Source: a virus. From it: a stretch of 52,576 nucleotides of DNA. Location: IMG/VR virus record IMGVR_UViG_3300025401_000039, positions 1 through 52,576 of that record. One strand, written 5' to 3'. A program made the translations under genes and the position numbers. Positions 9,167-17,653 of this stretch are shown piece by piece. Every line of letters starts with the position of its first letter. Within the stretch, counting starts at the first letter, position 1. Under the pieces are notes generated by a model that searched no databases, had not been told where the DNA came from, and was given only the letters and a program-made list of their open reading frames with translations.

Positions 9167-9750
9167 TGGGTGTTGAATTATTATTTCCTACAGCAATATA
9201 TACAGATAAAATAACTGAAATTGAAGAAACAAATGCCGATTTGTTATCTAAAATAAAAGCCATACAATCGACAACTAAATCAGGAAGCGAGATGTGGATT
9301 AGTCCTACATACAATACATTAGGCACACATGACATTTCTAAAGATATGGATTTTAAAATAATTGTAGAGACCATTACTGGACATGTAAACAATTTTGCCA
9401 AAATACTAGGTGTAGAACGCAACAAAAAGAAATATGTATGCACAGAAGCTTGGATTAATATTATGAAAAAATACGACTTCCAAGATTTTCATCATCACCA
9501 TAGTAGTACATTTTCGGCTGTTTATTATGTATCGGTGCCTGAAGGATCTTCTAATTTAGTTTTTGAAAGCCCGTTAGAGCCAGACATGTGTCCTGTTGCA
9601 GCTACTATACCTAACTACATGAATGTGATGACACACGATTTTATACCAAGTCCCGGTAGTCTTGTCATATTCAGAAGTTATGTTAGACATTGTGTTCCAA
9701 GACACTTAATCGATGATGAACGAATTTGTATTGCTTTTAATTTTAATTAA
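9166..9750 (+). CDS. Putative 2OG-Fe(II) oxygenase
   Basis: 194 residues matching the short phage 2OG-Fe(II) oxygenase pattern: an N-terminal LFPTAIYTDKI, a His-rich metal site (DFHHHHSSTFSAVYYV), a distal RHCVPRH and a final RICIAFNFN with the 2OG-binding Arg. It would couple 2-oxoglutarate decarboxylation to oxidation of an unknown substrate. Confidence 0.8.
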   Translation: MGVELLFPTAIYTDKITEIEETNADLLSKIKAIQSTTKSGSEMWISPTYNTLGTHDISKDMDFKIIVETITGHVNNFAKILGVERNKKKYVCTEAWINIMKKYDFQDFHHHHSSTFSAVYYVSVPEGSSNLVFESPLEPDMCPVAATIPNYMNVMTHDFIPSPGSLVIFRSYVRHCVPRHLIDDERICIAFNFN

Positions 9751-9752
9751 CT

Positions 9753-10325
9753 ATGCCAGATATCGACCTCGACTTTGCTGATAGAACTCAAGCACTAGCT
9801 GTATTAAAACATATAGATGCTAGTCTCGACGGTTCTTTTAAAAAGCACAACACTGGTATATATTGTACTAGCATTCCATACAACCCTGCAACTGGAATAA
9901 GTACTATTGATTATAAAACAGCCGAAGATCGCGGATATTTTAAAATAGATTTTTTAAATGTCAGCGTGTACGAAGGTGTTAAAAATAAAGAACACTTAAC
10001 ACAATTAATGGAGACAGAACCTTTATGGGATCTACTAGAGCAAGACGACTTCGTCGATTTACTCTTTCACGTGAATGGGCACGGGTCTATATTGAGACAG
10101 GTCAAGCCCACATCAATAGAACAATTGGCAGCAGTGCTAGCTATGATTCGGCCAGCCAAGCGTTATTTGATAGGAAAAGATTGGACAACGATACTGTCGG
10201 AAATTTGGATAAAACCAGAGAATGACGAATATTATTTTAAGAAAGCGCATGCTATTGCGTATGCACATGTAATTGTAGTGCAGATGAATTTAATCTGCGA
10301 AAGAATTAGCTACGAGTTTAATTAA
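9753..10325 (+). CDS. Miniature DNA polymerase III alpha-like protein
   Basis: 190 residues. The N-terminus PDIDLDFADR matches the catalytic-aspartate motif of bacterial DnaE (PDIDIDF), and the C-terminus YYFKKAHAIAYA (about residues 160-171) matches the DnaE FNKSHAxAYA motif. These normally lie several hundred residues apart in a protein of about 1150 residues. Here they are fused into one small ORF lacking the rest of palm, fingers and PHP. An accessory or decoy polymerase fragment is possible; activity cannot be inferred. Sits 2 bases after the oxygenase gene. Confidence 0.7.
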   Translation: MPDIDLDFADRTQALAVLKHIDASLDGSFKKHNTGIYCTSIPYNPATGISTIDYKTAEDRGYFKIDFLNVSVYEGVKNKEHLTQLMETEPLWDLLEQDDFVDLLFHVNGHGSILRQVKPTSIEQLAAVLAMIRPAKRYLIGKDWTTILSEIWIKPENDEYYFKKAHAIAYAHVIVVQMNLICERISYEFN

Positions 10326-10696
10326 CGAACTTTACGTACTAGCTGAACACTTTTTCGTTTAACACGTTTTAGTGTAAGATTCATTAAATTTACTACTGGG
10401 CCTAATATAATACGTGTGTCTTTGCTATTGAATGTTTTAATAGCATAATTAAAGGGTTGTATTTCATCTCTGCAGAATACAGTAATAGGAAATTGGCGAT
10501 TGCTTTCCCACCACCATACTTCGCCGATTTCTAAAAATACTTTTGTTTCCTCTGGTGTTTTTAAGGCGTTTAGATCGTAGAAACTAGTTACAAACTGATC
10601 TTGGTTTATTATAATTCCCACGTATTCGTTTTCACCATAGTTGATGACGCTAATAAATGGTAGATTTTGTTCAATGTTGTCTCTTAATTTTGCCAT
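10322..10696 (-). CDS. Conserved phage protein, convergent with the replication operon
   Basis: 124 residues from MAKLRDNIEQ. An upstream in-frame ATG at 10735 would extend into the next gene and is less likely. The centre has EIGEVWWWESNRQFPI and the C-terminus is strongly basic (LKRVKRKSVQLVRKVR), suggesting nucleic-acid contact. Function unknown. Its start overlaps the late promoter of the divergent virion gene. Confidence 0.7.
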   Translation of the reverse strand: MAKLRDNIEQNLPFISVINYGENEYVGIIINQDQFVTSFYDLNALKTPEETKVFLEIGEVWWWESNRQFPITVFCRDEIQPFNYAIKTFNSKDTRIILGPVVNLMNLTLKRVKRKSVQLVRKVR

Positions 10697-10701
10697 AAAT
10701 A
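10694..10701 (+). promoter_or_regulatory. T4-type late promoter (CATAAATA)
   Basis: CATAAATA followed by CT lies 20 bases before the virion gene at 10721, matching T4 late consensus TATAAATA at 7 of 8 positions. Confidence 0.65.
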
Positions 10702-10720
10702 CTATTAAAGGTCCTCGCCA

Positions 10721-11830
10721 ATGCAAAAAGTTCAAAGTTATTTATATCCTAATAGAGCTATACTATTAGCCAATTTGGCAGGATTCACTGTGGAGAATAA
10801 AGTCGTGTACGCAAGAACAATTAAAATTTATCAAGGCGTGGATAACGTCATAGAATTCGATATCCAGAACGCTGATCAAAAGCGTATAGACTTATCCGCA
10901 TTAACTAACATGGAAGTTAATGTAATGGATGCAAGCGGTAAGGCTTTAGAGAGTAGCCCGTACTCCTTAACATTGCTAGCATCAGCTACAGCAACTGGAG
11001 CTACAGTAGTTGCGCCGATTCCAGTTGCAAAAACTACATCAGCAACAATTACAATACCTACAGCAAATATTACAGGCAATTTTTTAAATTCCAATGTGTT
11101 AACGGGAACAAATATAGTAGGACCGGTTATAGTTTCAAGTGTATCAGTCGATGTCGATAGTGCAACAACATCATTAACAGTTACATTTCCCAGCCAAACT
11201 ATATCTGGGCATACAGGAGTAACACTAACTAGTGCTATCAAAGGGCTAGCAAAAATCATTATTCCAGCAGAAGACATTTCAGATATAGATAGTCAAAGTT
11301 TAACTTATAGTGTTATAGCCGTAGATAGTTCAGGAAATAACATAGTATTATATACAGATAGTTTTTTTAGCGCTGCTGGTAGAATTGATGTAATCGGTAA
11401 TGCTATGCCGAAAAGTCGAAAAACCATCATCTACGATAAATTTTCAGGTGAAATTAATTACATGGGTAATGTAATTAATCATACCAGTGCAATTCCTTGT
11501 AAATTTTATGAAGCGCAGGCTACAGAATACATGAATTTTAGAATCAATATGACAAATTTTATTGGAACAATTTATGTAGAGGCCACAGAAGATATGACTA
11601 TTTCTGTAGAATCATTCAAGGATGCCGTACAATTACAATCAATTACATATTCAGTTCAAACTTCTACAACGGTATCATTTAATAATATTCCAGTGATAAA
11701 TCCAGCAACTGGAAACAGTTATAACTATATGCGAGTTAGTTGGTTGTATCCAGATGTTTGGCAATACGGTGCTCAGCAAAATCCAGCATTAGTTTACGGA
11801 ATGGTTAATACAGTTACCGTTATCAGTTGA
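10721..11830 (+). CDS. Virion structural protein (baseplate/fibre-like)
   Basis: 369 residues, Thr/Ser/Val-rich and almost wholly beta. The N-terminal part (ARTIKIYQGVDNVIEFDIQN...NMEVNVMDASGK) resembles the BppU-type N-terminal domain of phage baseplate proteins. The rest looks like immunoglobulin-like or beta-sandwich repeats. A late promoter lies upstream, unlike the replication genes around it. Assignment to baseplate or fibre is inference from composition. Confidence 0.65.
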   Translation: MQKVQSYLYPNRAILLANLAGFTVENKVVYARTIKIYQGVDNVIEFDIQNADQKRIDLSALTNMEVNVMDASGKALESSPYSLTLLASATATGATVVAPIPVAKTTSATITIPTANITGNFLNSNVLTGTNIVGPVIVSSVSVDVDSATTSLTVTFPSQTISGHTGVTLTSAIKGLAKIIIPAEDISDIDSQSLTYSVIAVDSSGNNIVLYTDSFFSAAGRIDVIGNAMPKSRKTIIYDKFSGEINYMGNVINHTSAIPCKFYEAQATEYMNFRINMTNFIGTIYVEATEDMTISVESFKDAVQLQSITYSVQTSTTVSFNNIPVINPATGNSYNYMRVSWLYPDVWQYGAQQNPALVYGMVNTVTVIS

Positions 11831-11855
11831 TTTTAATCAAATAACGTGTTATACT
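11827..11855 (+). promoter_or_regulatory. Sigma70-type promoter of the primase gene, leaderless
   Basis: TTGATT, 17 bp, TATACT, then only five bases (TAGGC) before the ATG at 11861. The expected transcription start falls at the start codon. Confidence 0.75.
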
Positions 11856-11860
11856 TAGGC

Positions 11861-12832
11861 ATGAGCCTAATTGCAGACACTTTACTACAATACTTGCCTG
11901 GCAAGAGAAAAAATACTCCAAGCGGTTGGATTGGGTTTAATGCTGTCTGTTGTGATGACAAGAGACAGCGCGGTGGCTTTATTGTTAATGGTGGTGATGC
12001 TGTAAGCTATCACTGTTTCAATTGCGGATTCAAATGTAGCTGGCAACCAGGTAGACACATTAGCCAAAAAATGAATAAATTCATGCGGGATTTAAATATC
12101 CCCGATGATATCATTGCACAATTAAGGCTAGAAGCACTGAGATTAGACGAAAATAATACAACAGAAATCCGTAGTATTATTCCAAAATTTGATGTTCGTG
12201 CGTTACCTATGGATAGTCAACTAATTACAGACTTGTTAGTTGACCTTCCAGAAAAACTTATACCTGTGCTAGAGTACATGGTTAATAGAAAAATTTACCC
12301 TGAAGATTTTCCTTTCTATTGGACTCCTAAAGTTGGATTCAGCAATAGACTTATTATTCCATTTTTATTTAATAATGAAATTGTAGGATGGACTGCTAGA
12401 ACTATTGGAGATGCTAGTCCTAAGTATTTGAGCGAACAACAACCTGGCTATGTTTTTAATTTAGATAATCAGAAGGACAATCGTGAGTTCGTAATTGTCA
12501 GCGAAGGTCCGTTTGATGCGCTAAGTATTGATGGCTGTGCATTACTCGGAGCAGAGATTAAAGATAGTCAAAACTGGTTGTTAAAACAATTAGGTAAAGA
12601 AATAGTTTTAGTTCCGGATAGAGACCATGAAGGTCCTAAAACTGTTGAACGTGCAATCGAGTTAGGGTGGAGTGTTAGCATGCCTAACTGGCCCGATAGT
12701 GTTAAAGATATCAACGATGCTATAATCAAACTTGGTCGTCTAGCAACACTATGGCTAATTGTAAATAGTAAGGAATCTAACGGTTTGAAAATTCAATTAC
12801 GAGCAAAAAAATGGTTTAAGGATACAGTATAA
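11861..12832 (+). CDS. 61: T4 gp61-like DNA primase
   Basis: Makes RNA primers for lagging-strand synthesis with gp41. 323 residues. The N-terminal zinc-binding region has VCCDD (about 28-30) and YHCFNCGFKC (about 50-59). The TOPRIM catalytic site has VSEGPFDAL (about 211-219) and a VPDRDHEG motif (about 250-257). The ATG at 11861 is chosen over an in-frame GTG at 11846, because that GTG lies in the promoter and the ATG is the likely 5' end of the mRNA. Confidence 0.88.
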   Translation: MSLIADTLLQYLPGKRKNTPSGWIGFNAVCCDDKRQRGGFIVNGGDAVSYHCFNCGFKCSWQPGRHISQKMNKFMRDLNIPDDIIAQLRLEALRLDENNTTEIRSIIPKFDVRALPMDSQLITDLLVDLPEKLIPVLEYMVNRKIYPEDFPFYWTPKVGFSNRLIIPFLFNNEIVGWTARTIGDASPKYLSEQQPGYVFNLDNQKDNREFVIVSEGPFDALSIDGCALLGAEIKDSQNWLLKQLGKEIVLVPDRDHEGPKTVERAIELGWSVSMPNWPDSVKDINDAIIKLGRLATLWLIVNSKESNGLKIQLRAKKWFKDTV

Positions 12833-13245
12833 TGGAATCTGGTGCATTTATATTAGGTATTATAATATTTCTTATAATTTTATTTCCATGGCAGGCAGCA
12901 GGATTTTTTGCGGTTATAGGTATTGTATGGTACTTGTATAACGAACACGAAAAAGCAGAGTCAGCTAGACTTGCCGAAGAAGAACGAAAAAAACACGAAG
13001 CCTACGTGAATGATTTGATTAAACGTTTTGGTAAAAACATTGCAGACAGAATATTGTTAGGTGATATTTGGGTTGGGCAAACTCGAGAAATGTTGTTAGA
13101 GTCAAAAGGATATCCTGGATATATTCAGCAACAACAACTTAAAACCAAGTATAAAGAAACATGGAGTTATGATCGAGTAGGCAAAGGAAAATACAGTACT
13201 AGTGTTGTACTAGAAAATAACATAGTAACCGCATACAGAATTTAA
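12832..13245 (+). CDS. Membrane-anchored small protein with a bacterial OmlA/DUF2845-like tail
   Basis: 137 residues. Residues 1-36 form one or two hydrophobic segments, then a charged helix (EHEKAESARLAEEERKK). A globular C-terminus follows (LLGDIWVGQTREMLLESKGYP ... TSVVLENNIVTAYRI) typical of small bacterial envelope domains. TAATG coupling to primase. Function unknown. Confidence 0.7.
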   Translation: MESGAFILGIIIFLIILFPWQAAGFFAVIGIVWYLYNEHEKAESARLAEEERKKHEAYVNDLIKRFGKNIADRILLGDIWVGQTREMLLESKGYPGYIQQQQLKTKYKETWSYDRVGKGKYSTSVVLENNIVTAYRI

Positions 13246-13255
13246 AGGACATAAT

Positions 13256-13369
13256 ATGAAAAAATTAATTAATTGGCTGTTAACTCCTTATCGCAAGTAT
13301 AAAGAGAAAAAGGCATTTGAACAACGCCTAGAAGAATTACGTAAACGTGATCCATTTATATACAAATGA
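13256..13369 (+). CDS. Small basic phage protein (37 aa)
   Basis: Encodes 37 residues beginning MKKLINWLLTPYRKYK and ending RKRDPFIYK. This amphipathic basic pattern recurs in many phages as a short orphan protein. Ribosome site AAAGGAC. Stop and next start overlap (ATGA). Confidence 0.75.
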   Translation: MKKLINWLLTPYRKYKEKKAFEQRLEELRKRDPFIYK

Positions 13370-14307
13370 TACTCTGGGGGATAAACGCTCTTAATCATGG
13401 CAGTAGTTTAGCTGTATTCAAAGATAATAAATTATTTTCTTTGGATAATTCTTCAGAAGATTTACTAGATGGCACCATACTTAATCGAGCACTAGGGCAA
13501 GGCGCACCAGATCGAATCTTCTGGTATGAGCGTCCTTGGATTAAAAAAGCTAGACAACTATATGCTGGACAGTATAGAACAGCTATGGATATGTCTGTAT
13601 TACCAAAACGACATTTAACACAATTCAAATATGCACCTATCACATATACTCCTCACCATGCTAGTCATGCTGCCGCTGGGTACTATACTAGTCCGTTTAA
13701 TCATTGTGCAATTGTTGTTCTTGATGCAATCGGCGAATTTGAGTGCGCCACGATATGGGAAGCAAAACACGGCAAAATGACCAAAGTGTGGAGCAGAAGT
13801 TATCCACATAGTTTGGGATTGTTTTACAGTGCATTTACAAAACTATGCGGACTTACTCCAATCAAAGATGAATACTTGTTACAACAAATGTCCCAGCAAG
13901 GAGACAAGTGGCGCTATTTTAAAGAAGTTAATAGTTACATAACTGGCACAGTTGATTTGAATTATAATTTCCACAGAGGGGTATTAAATTGGCCTTATCC
14001 CATTAATAATTTACAAGATCAGTGTGATATAGCAGCCGCAGTACAAGATGCATTTGAAGTACAAATTGGCTCGGTAATGAGCTTGGCAAAAGAATTAACA
14101 GGTGCAGACTGTTTGGTCTACATGGGCGGGTGTGCTATGAATAGTCAGGCAAATAAACGGTATGTTGAACCTATGTTTAAGTATCGTTGGAGTCTTCCTA
14201 ACCCTGGAGATCCAAGTAGTAGTATTGGAGCCGTGCTATATCACACTAAACAGAGAGTATGGGATTATAACTGGAGTCCTGTCAAACACCTTGCAATTAA
14301 TATTTAA
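13366..14307 (+). CDS. Truncated NodU/CmcH-type carbamoyltransferase
   Basis: Family members use carbamoyl phosphate and ATP to carbamoylate a hydroxyl group. 313 residues cover the Kae1-like ATP/metal domain: WGINALNHGSSLAV at the N-terminus, metal-binding HHASHAA (97-103), DAIGE, and MGGCAMNSQANKR near the C-terminus. Complete family members are about 550-600 residues with a C-terminal acceptor domain, which is absent here. Phage homologues are suspected of modifying nucleotides or surface sugars. Coupled to the 37-aa gene. Confidence 0.8.
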   Translation: MILWGINALNHGSSLAVFKDNKLFSLDNSSEDLLDGTILNRALGQGAPDRIFWYERPWIKKARQLYAGQYRTAMDMSVLPKRHLTQFKYAPITYTPHHASHAAAGYYTSPFNHCAIVVLDAIGEFECATIWEAKHGKMTKVWSRSYPHSLGLFYSAFTKLCGLTPIKDEYLLQQMSQQGDKWRYFKEVNSYITGTVDLNYNFHRGVLNWPYPINNLQDQCDIAAAVQDAFEVQIGSVMSLAKELTGADCLVYMGGCAMNSQANKRYVEPMFKYRWSLPNPGDPSSSIGAVLYHTKQRVWDYNWSPVKHLAINI

Positions 14308-14319
14308 AGAAACTATAAT
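14291..14319 (+). promoter_or_regulatory. Sigma70-type promoter of gp41, leaderless
   Basis: TTGCAA, 17 bp, TATAAT, then six bases (ACACAC) before the ATG at 14326, so RNA should begin at the start codon. Confidence 0.75.
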
Positions 14320-14325
14320 ACACAC

Positions 14326-15771
14326 ATGAATGATAAAAAAGACCGCGCAAGACAAAACGTTGATTATGGATATGACATACAACGTGTATATCTAGAAATG
14401 ATGTTGGCAGATGCTGGCACGTTTGTACGCTGTCAAAGTATTTTTGACAGTAATCTATTTGACCGTAAACTACAACCAGCTGCAGAATTTCTAACCAAAT
14501 ATGTAACTGAAAATAATGTATTGCCCACGCCAGACATTATCAATGCAGCTACAGGATCAAATCTCAAGGCAGCAGAAGATCTACGTGACGAACACTATGA
14601 TTGGTTGATGAATGATTTTGAAACATTTATTAGACACAAAGGTCTTGAACGTGCTATCTTAGAGTCAGCTGACTTGCTGGAAAAAGGTGAATATGGTCCT
14701 GTAGAAGAAAAAATTAAACAGGCTGTACAAGTGGGCCTACAACGTGACATGGGCACTGATTACTTTGCTGATCCCCGTGCTAGATTGATGCGTATTAAGG
14801 ATAAAAATGGACAAATATCCACAGGTTGGAAAGCCATCGATGATAAACTATATGGTGGATTTAATCGAGGTGAGCTTAACATATGGGCTGGCGGTAGTGG
14901 TGCTGGTAAGAGTTTGTTTTTGGCTAATCTTGGAGTAAACTATAGCCTAGCTGGACACAATGTCTTGTATCTGACACTTGAATTGAGTGAAGAACTGGTT
15001 AGCTTGCGGGTAGATGCTATGGTAACTGGAATACCCACAAGAGAAATTTTCAAAAGCATTGACGACGTGGAAATGAAAGTCAAAATGATTGGAAAAAAAT
15101 CAGGACAATTCCAAGTCAAGTATATGCCAAGCGGCAAGACAGCCAATGATATTCGCGCTTATATGAAAGAGTATGAAATCAAAATGGGGCGCAAGATTGA
15201 TGTACTACTGGTAGACTATATGGACTTGTTGTTGCCCTTGAGCAAGCGTATCAGTGCTGAAAACTTGTTTGTCAAAGACAAATATGTCAGTGAGGAATTG
15301 CGTAATCTAGCTGTAGAAAAGAACTGTATATTTGTCACAGCGGCACAGCTAAATCGCGGTGCTGTTGAAGAAGTTGAGTTTGATCACAGCCACATCTCGG
15401 GCGGATTAAGTAAGATTCAAACAGCTGATAATGTGTTTGGTATCTTTACCAGTCGTGCAATGCGTGAACGTGGACGTTATCAAATCCAGCTAATGAAAAC
15501 ACGTAGTTCCAGCGGAGTTGGTCAAAAGATTGACCTAGAGTTTAATATTGACACACTGCGTATTTCAGATTTGGATGAAGAAGACGGCTATGGTCACGGA
15601 CAAGCCAGTGCAGGCAGTGTGTTGCTCAACAGTATCAAGCAGCGACAAACAGTTAACAGTACCACAGGTGAAATCGTAGACAACGGTACTCCGGCACCTA
15701 AAGTGCAGGCCGAAGTTGCCAGCAGTAAATTAAGGGAACTATTAAACAATTTGCCTAGCGATGATTTGTAA
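14326..15771 (+). CDS. 41: T4 gp41-like replicative DNA helicase (DnaB family)
   Basis: Hexameric 5'-3' helicase that unwinds the fork and pairs with the gp61 primase encoded just upstream. 481 residues. An N-terminal helical domain is followed by a RecA-like domain with Walker A AGGSGAGKS (about 188-196), a DVLLVDYMDLL Walker B, a glutamine (FVTAAQLNRG) and KTRSSSGVGQK near the C-terminal end of the fold. The tail is polar. There is no ribosome site; translation is probably leaderless. Confidence 0.92.
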   Translation: MNDKKDRARQNVDYGYDIQRVYLEMMLADAGTFVRCQSIFDSNLFDRKLQPAAEFLTKYVTENNVLPTPDIINAATGSNLKAAEDLRDEHYDWLMNDFETFIRHKGLERAILESADLLEKGEYGPVEEKIKQAVQVGLQRDMGTDYFADPRARLMRIKDKNGQISTGWKAIDDKLYGGFNRGELNIWAGGSGAGKSLFLANLGVNYSLAGHNVLYLTLELSEELVSLRVDAMVTGIPTREIFKSIDDVEMKVKMIGKKSGQFQVKYMPSGKTANDIRAYMKEYEIKMGRKIDVLLVDYMDLLLPLSKRISAENLFVKDKYVSEELRNLAVEKNCIFVTAAQLNRGAVEEVEFDHSHISGGLSKIQTADNVFGIFTSRAMRERGRYQIQLMKTRSSSGVGQKIDLEFNIDTLRISDLDEEDGYGHGQASAGSVLLNSIKQRQTVNSTTGEIVDNGTPAPKVQAEVASSKLRELLNNLPSDDL

Positions 15772-15774
15772 TTT

Positions 15775-15803
15775 TTGGTCAGAAAGATAAGTACACATAT
15801 AAT
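15775..15803 (+). promoter_or_regulatory. Sigma70-type promoter upstream of the GNAT gene
   Basis: TTGGTC, 17 bp, TATAAT, 16 bases before the next start codon. Confidence 0.65.
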
Positions 15804-15819
15804 AACCAGGTAGCGAAAC

Positions 15820-16269
15820 ATGGAACTTCATCACATTAGAGACATCACTGATCCCCTAGTCAGATTAATCAAGGACGACCCTGTTCGTCCACACATTCCC
15901 CTTGAGCAACGCATTAACGAAGCAGCAGAAATACTCATACTCAAAGCAGGAGAAGAAGTGCTGGCAGCCACTTGTATGCAATGGCTCAAAGGTGTTCCCG
16001 AAACTGAGGAAGACCTAGTTAACATGAGCAAGGACAAGGAAATTGCTGTATTTTACACCATATGGAGTTATGCTCCAGGAGCCGGTGCTACGCTGCTGCA
16101 ACAGGCCGCCGAGTGGTTGAAAAAAGACTATGCTGATCTTAAAGGCATAGTTACACTAAGTCCTCAAACGCCCATGGCACGTAGATTCCATTTAAAAAAT
16201 GGTGCTAGAATTCGTAAAGAAAATGCCACTACAGTCAACTACGAATACTACTATAAAGAAGTTGAATGA
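15820..16269 (+). CDS. GNAT-like acetyltransferase fold protein
   Basis: 149 residues. The middle FYTIWSYAPGAGATLLQQAAEWL resembles the GNAT beta4-alpha3 region with a loose acetyl-CoA loop (APGAGATLL). The end IVTLSPQTPMARRFHLKNGA matches the usual NP-AxxFYxKxGF segment of acetyltransferases. Substrate unknown; similar proteins occur in T4-like marine phages. Coupled to the next gene by ATGA. Confidence 0.65.
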   Translation: MELHHIRDITDPLVRLIKDDPVRPHIPLEQRINEAAEILILKAGEEVLAATCMQWLKGVPETEEDLVNMSKDKEIAVFYTIWSYAPGAGATLLQQAAEWLKKDYADLKGIVTLSPQTPMARRFHLKNGARIRKENATTVNYEYYYKEVE

Positions 16270-16955
16270 TTTGGATTTTTGGCGACAGCTTTTTCAACGA
16301 TGCCACACACGATGACACCACTTGGCATCGTCAGTTAAAGGCTCTAGGTCCTGTAGAAAACCGTGCGTTAGAAGCTACCAGTTTAGATTGGATGTACGCT
16401 GAATACAGTCGGCACGAGGGCACGTTCAAAGCCAAGGATACAGTTATCGTGGGCTTGACCACACTGGATCGCACTTGGTTTTTCATAGACAATCCACAGG
16501 CCAGTCAGGTATTCAGGGGACATGCACCCAACACCATTAGTCAACAGCAGGTAGAAGCTGTTATGCTGTACACACAGTTTCTAATGAATCCCGTTAGTCG
16601 CATGATACAGTTGGAAAACTTTCTAGCTAGATTGGATCATTCAGCCCAGGCTTTGGATATACAAATACTGGTCATAGCCAGTTTTCCCGACAGTGAGCAG
16701 GTGATCAAGGATCTAAATCTTGCCCAACGCTACAAGCATATGACTTTTGCACAGGGCAATCTAGTTGAAATCAGCATGGACGAATGGACCGAGCACACGG
16801 CCAGTATGCAGGATCCTAGACTCAATCATCTAAGTTCAGTTAATCACAACAGACTAGCTCTACTAACAGCCACTTGGATCCTACACAATACGCCAGTAAT
16901 TTTGGATCAGTTTGAAACCGGTATAATATCGCGAGAAAAAGCCTTGACTAGTTAA
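16266..16955 (+). CDS. SGNH-hydrolase-like protein
   Basis: 229 residues. The N-terminal WIFGDSFF matches block I (GDS) of SGNH/GDSL hydrolases, and the late DPRLNHLSSVNHNRLA carries candidate catalytic Asp/His residues of block V. Possible esterase or deacylase for surface polysaccharide, by family only. The stop lies at the late promoter of the next gene. Confidence 0.6.
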   Translation: MIWIFGDSFFNDATHDDTTWHRQLKALGPVENRALEATSLDWMYAEYSRHEGTFKAKDTVIVGLTTLDRTWFFIDNPQASQVFRGHAPNTISQQQVEAVMLYTQFLMNPVSRMIQLENFLARLDHSAQALDIQILVIASFPDSEQVIKDLNLAQRYKHMTFAQGNLVEISMDEWTEHTASMQDPRLNHLSSVNHNRLALLTATWILHNTPVILDQFETGIISREKALTS

Positions 16956-16958
16956 ATA
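16951..16958 (+). promoter_or_regulatory. T4-type late promoter (GTTAAATA), leaderless
   Basis: GTTAAATA followed by CTAGC and the ATG at 16964, only five bases away. Confidence 0.6.
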
Positions 16959-16963
16959 CTAGC

Positions 16964-17221
16964 ATGTCCACTTATACTAACTGGGATTACGTCCCAGTAA
17001 TTCATGGCTTTGAGTACACTGCAGATATAGCATGGCCCGGACGTGCATATGAGCAGTTGGATTGGATTGTGGGTATTACAAGTGTAGAAGCTTGGTTACT
17101 CAAGTACACAGGGCCCAAGTATCAGCGTTGGGCTTGGAACATGGCCACAGAGTGTTATCAAATCAGCGTGGCTTTCAAGTACGACAAACATCGCACATTA
17201 TTTTTACTCAATTACAGTTGA
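16964..17221 (+). CDS. Small protein with the phage 'FLLxWS' C-terminal motif
   Basis: 85 residues; the C-terminus (VAFKYDKHRTLFLLNYS) resembles the tail shared by at least eight small proteins encoded at 31.9-39.6 kb. Function unknown. Convergent with the next gene, overlapping by 10 bases. Confidence 0.7.
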   Translation: MSTYTNWDYVPVIHGFEYTADIAWPGRAYEQLDWIVGITSVEAWLLKYTGPKYQRWAWNMATECYQISVAFKYDKHRTLFLLNYS

Positions 17222-17505
17222 GGATCCCGACGGGCTAGTCGTTCAGTATGCAGGGCAATTTTCTCTGCAGCAGCCTTGGCTTCGATTTCCAATTCAACAG
17301 CGGCAGCATGTGCACGAGCCGCGGCTGCTTCTGCGTGTTGTCTAGCTTCAGTGGCTGTGTCAATGACTTTTTGATGTGCTTCCGACAGCTGACGTTCTAA
17401 TTGCTCTACGTCATTGACAGCTTTGACGCTGGCTCGCTTGCTTGCGGCAAACAGTTCGGCTAGGTCTGCTGAAATGATATTGTGTAGTTTTGATAGTATG
17501 CTCAT
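17212..17505 (-). CDS. Alanine-rich coiled-coil protein
   Basis: 97 residues from MSILSKLHNI, chosen because GGAGAATCCC precedes that ATG; an in-frame ATG at 17523 lacks a ribosome site. Residues about 30-90 are Ala/Glu-rich with heptad character (EARQHAEAAAARAHAAAVEL), predicting a long coiled coil. A perfect late promoter lies upstream, so a virion or late role is likely. Confidence 0.75.
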   Translation of the reverse strand: MSILSKLHNIISADLAELFAASKRASVKAVNDVEQLERQLSEAHQKVIDTATEARQHAEAAAARAHAAAVELEIEAKAAAEKIALHTERLARRDPQL

Positions 17506-17524
17506 GGGATTCTCCAGGGTCAAC

Positions 17525-17532
17525 TATTTATA
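17525..17532 (-). promoter_or_regulatory. Perfect T4-type late promoter TATAAATA
   Basis: Exact TATAAATA on the minus strand, 20 bases before the ATG of the coiled-coil gene. Confidence 0.8.
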
Positions 17533-17639
17533 GGCCCAAGCGGGGCGCAAAAAAATTTTTAATCGGCGAAGCTGCAAGCAAAATTTTTAGTGCGAAGCAC
17601 AGCGGAAAAACGCGAACAAGCGTTCAGCTGTCAGTTGCC

Positions 17640-17647
17640 GCTAAATA
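17640..17647 (+). promoter_or_regulatory. Late-promoter-like GCTAAATA
   Basis: GCTAAATA, six bases before the ATG at 17654. Confidence 0.5.
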
Positions 17648-17653
17648 TCACAT

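Noticed and set aside
17540-17620. Attachment site or integrase region
   Set aside because: A-tracts and small inverted repeats only; no integrase, and T4-type phages are normally lytic.
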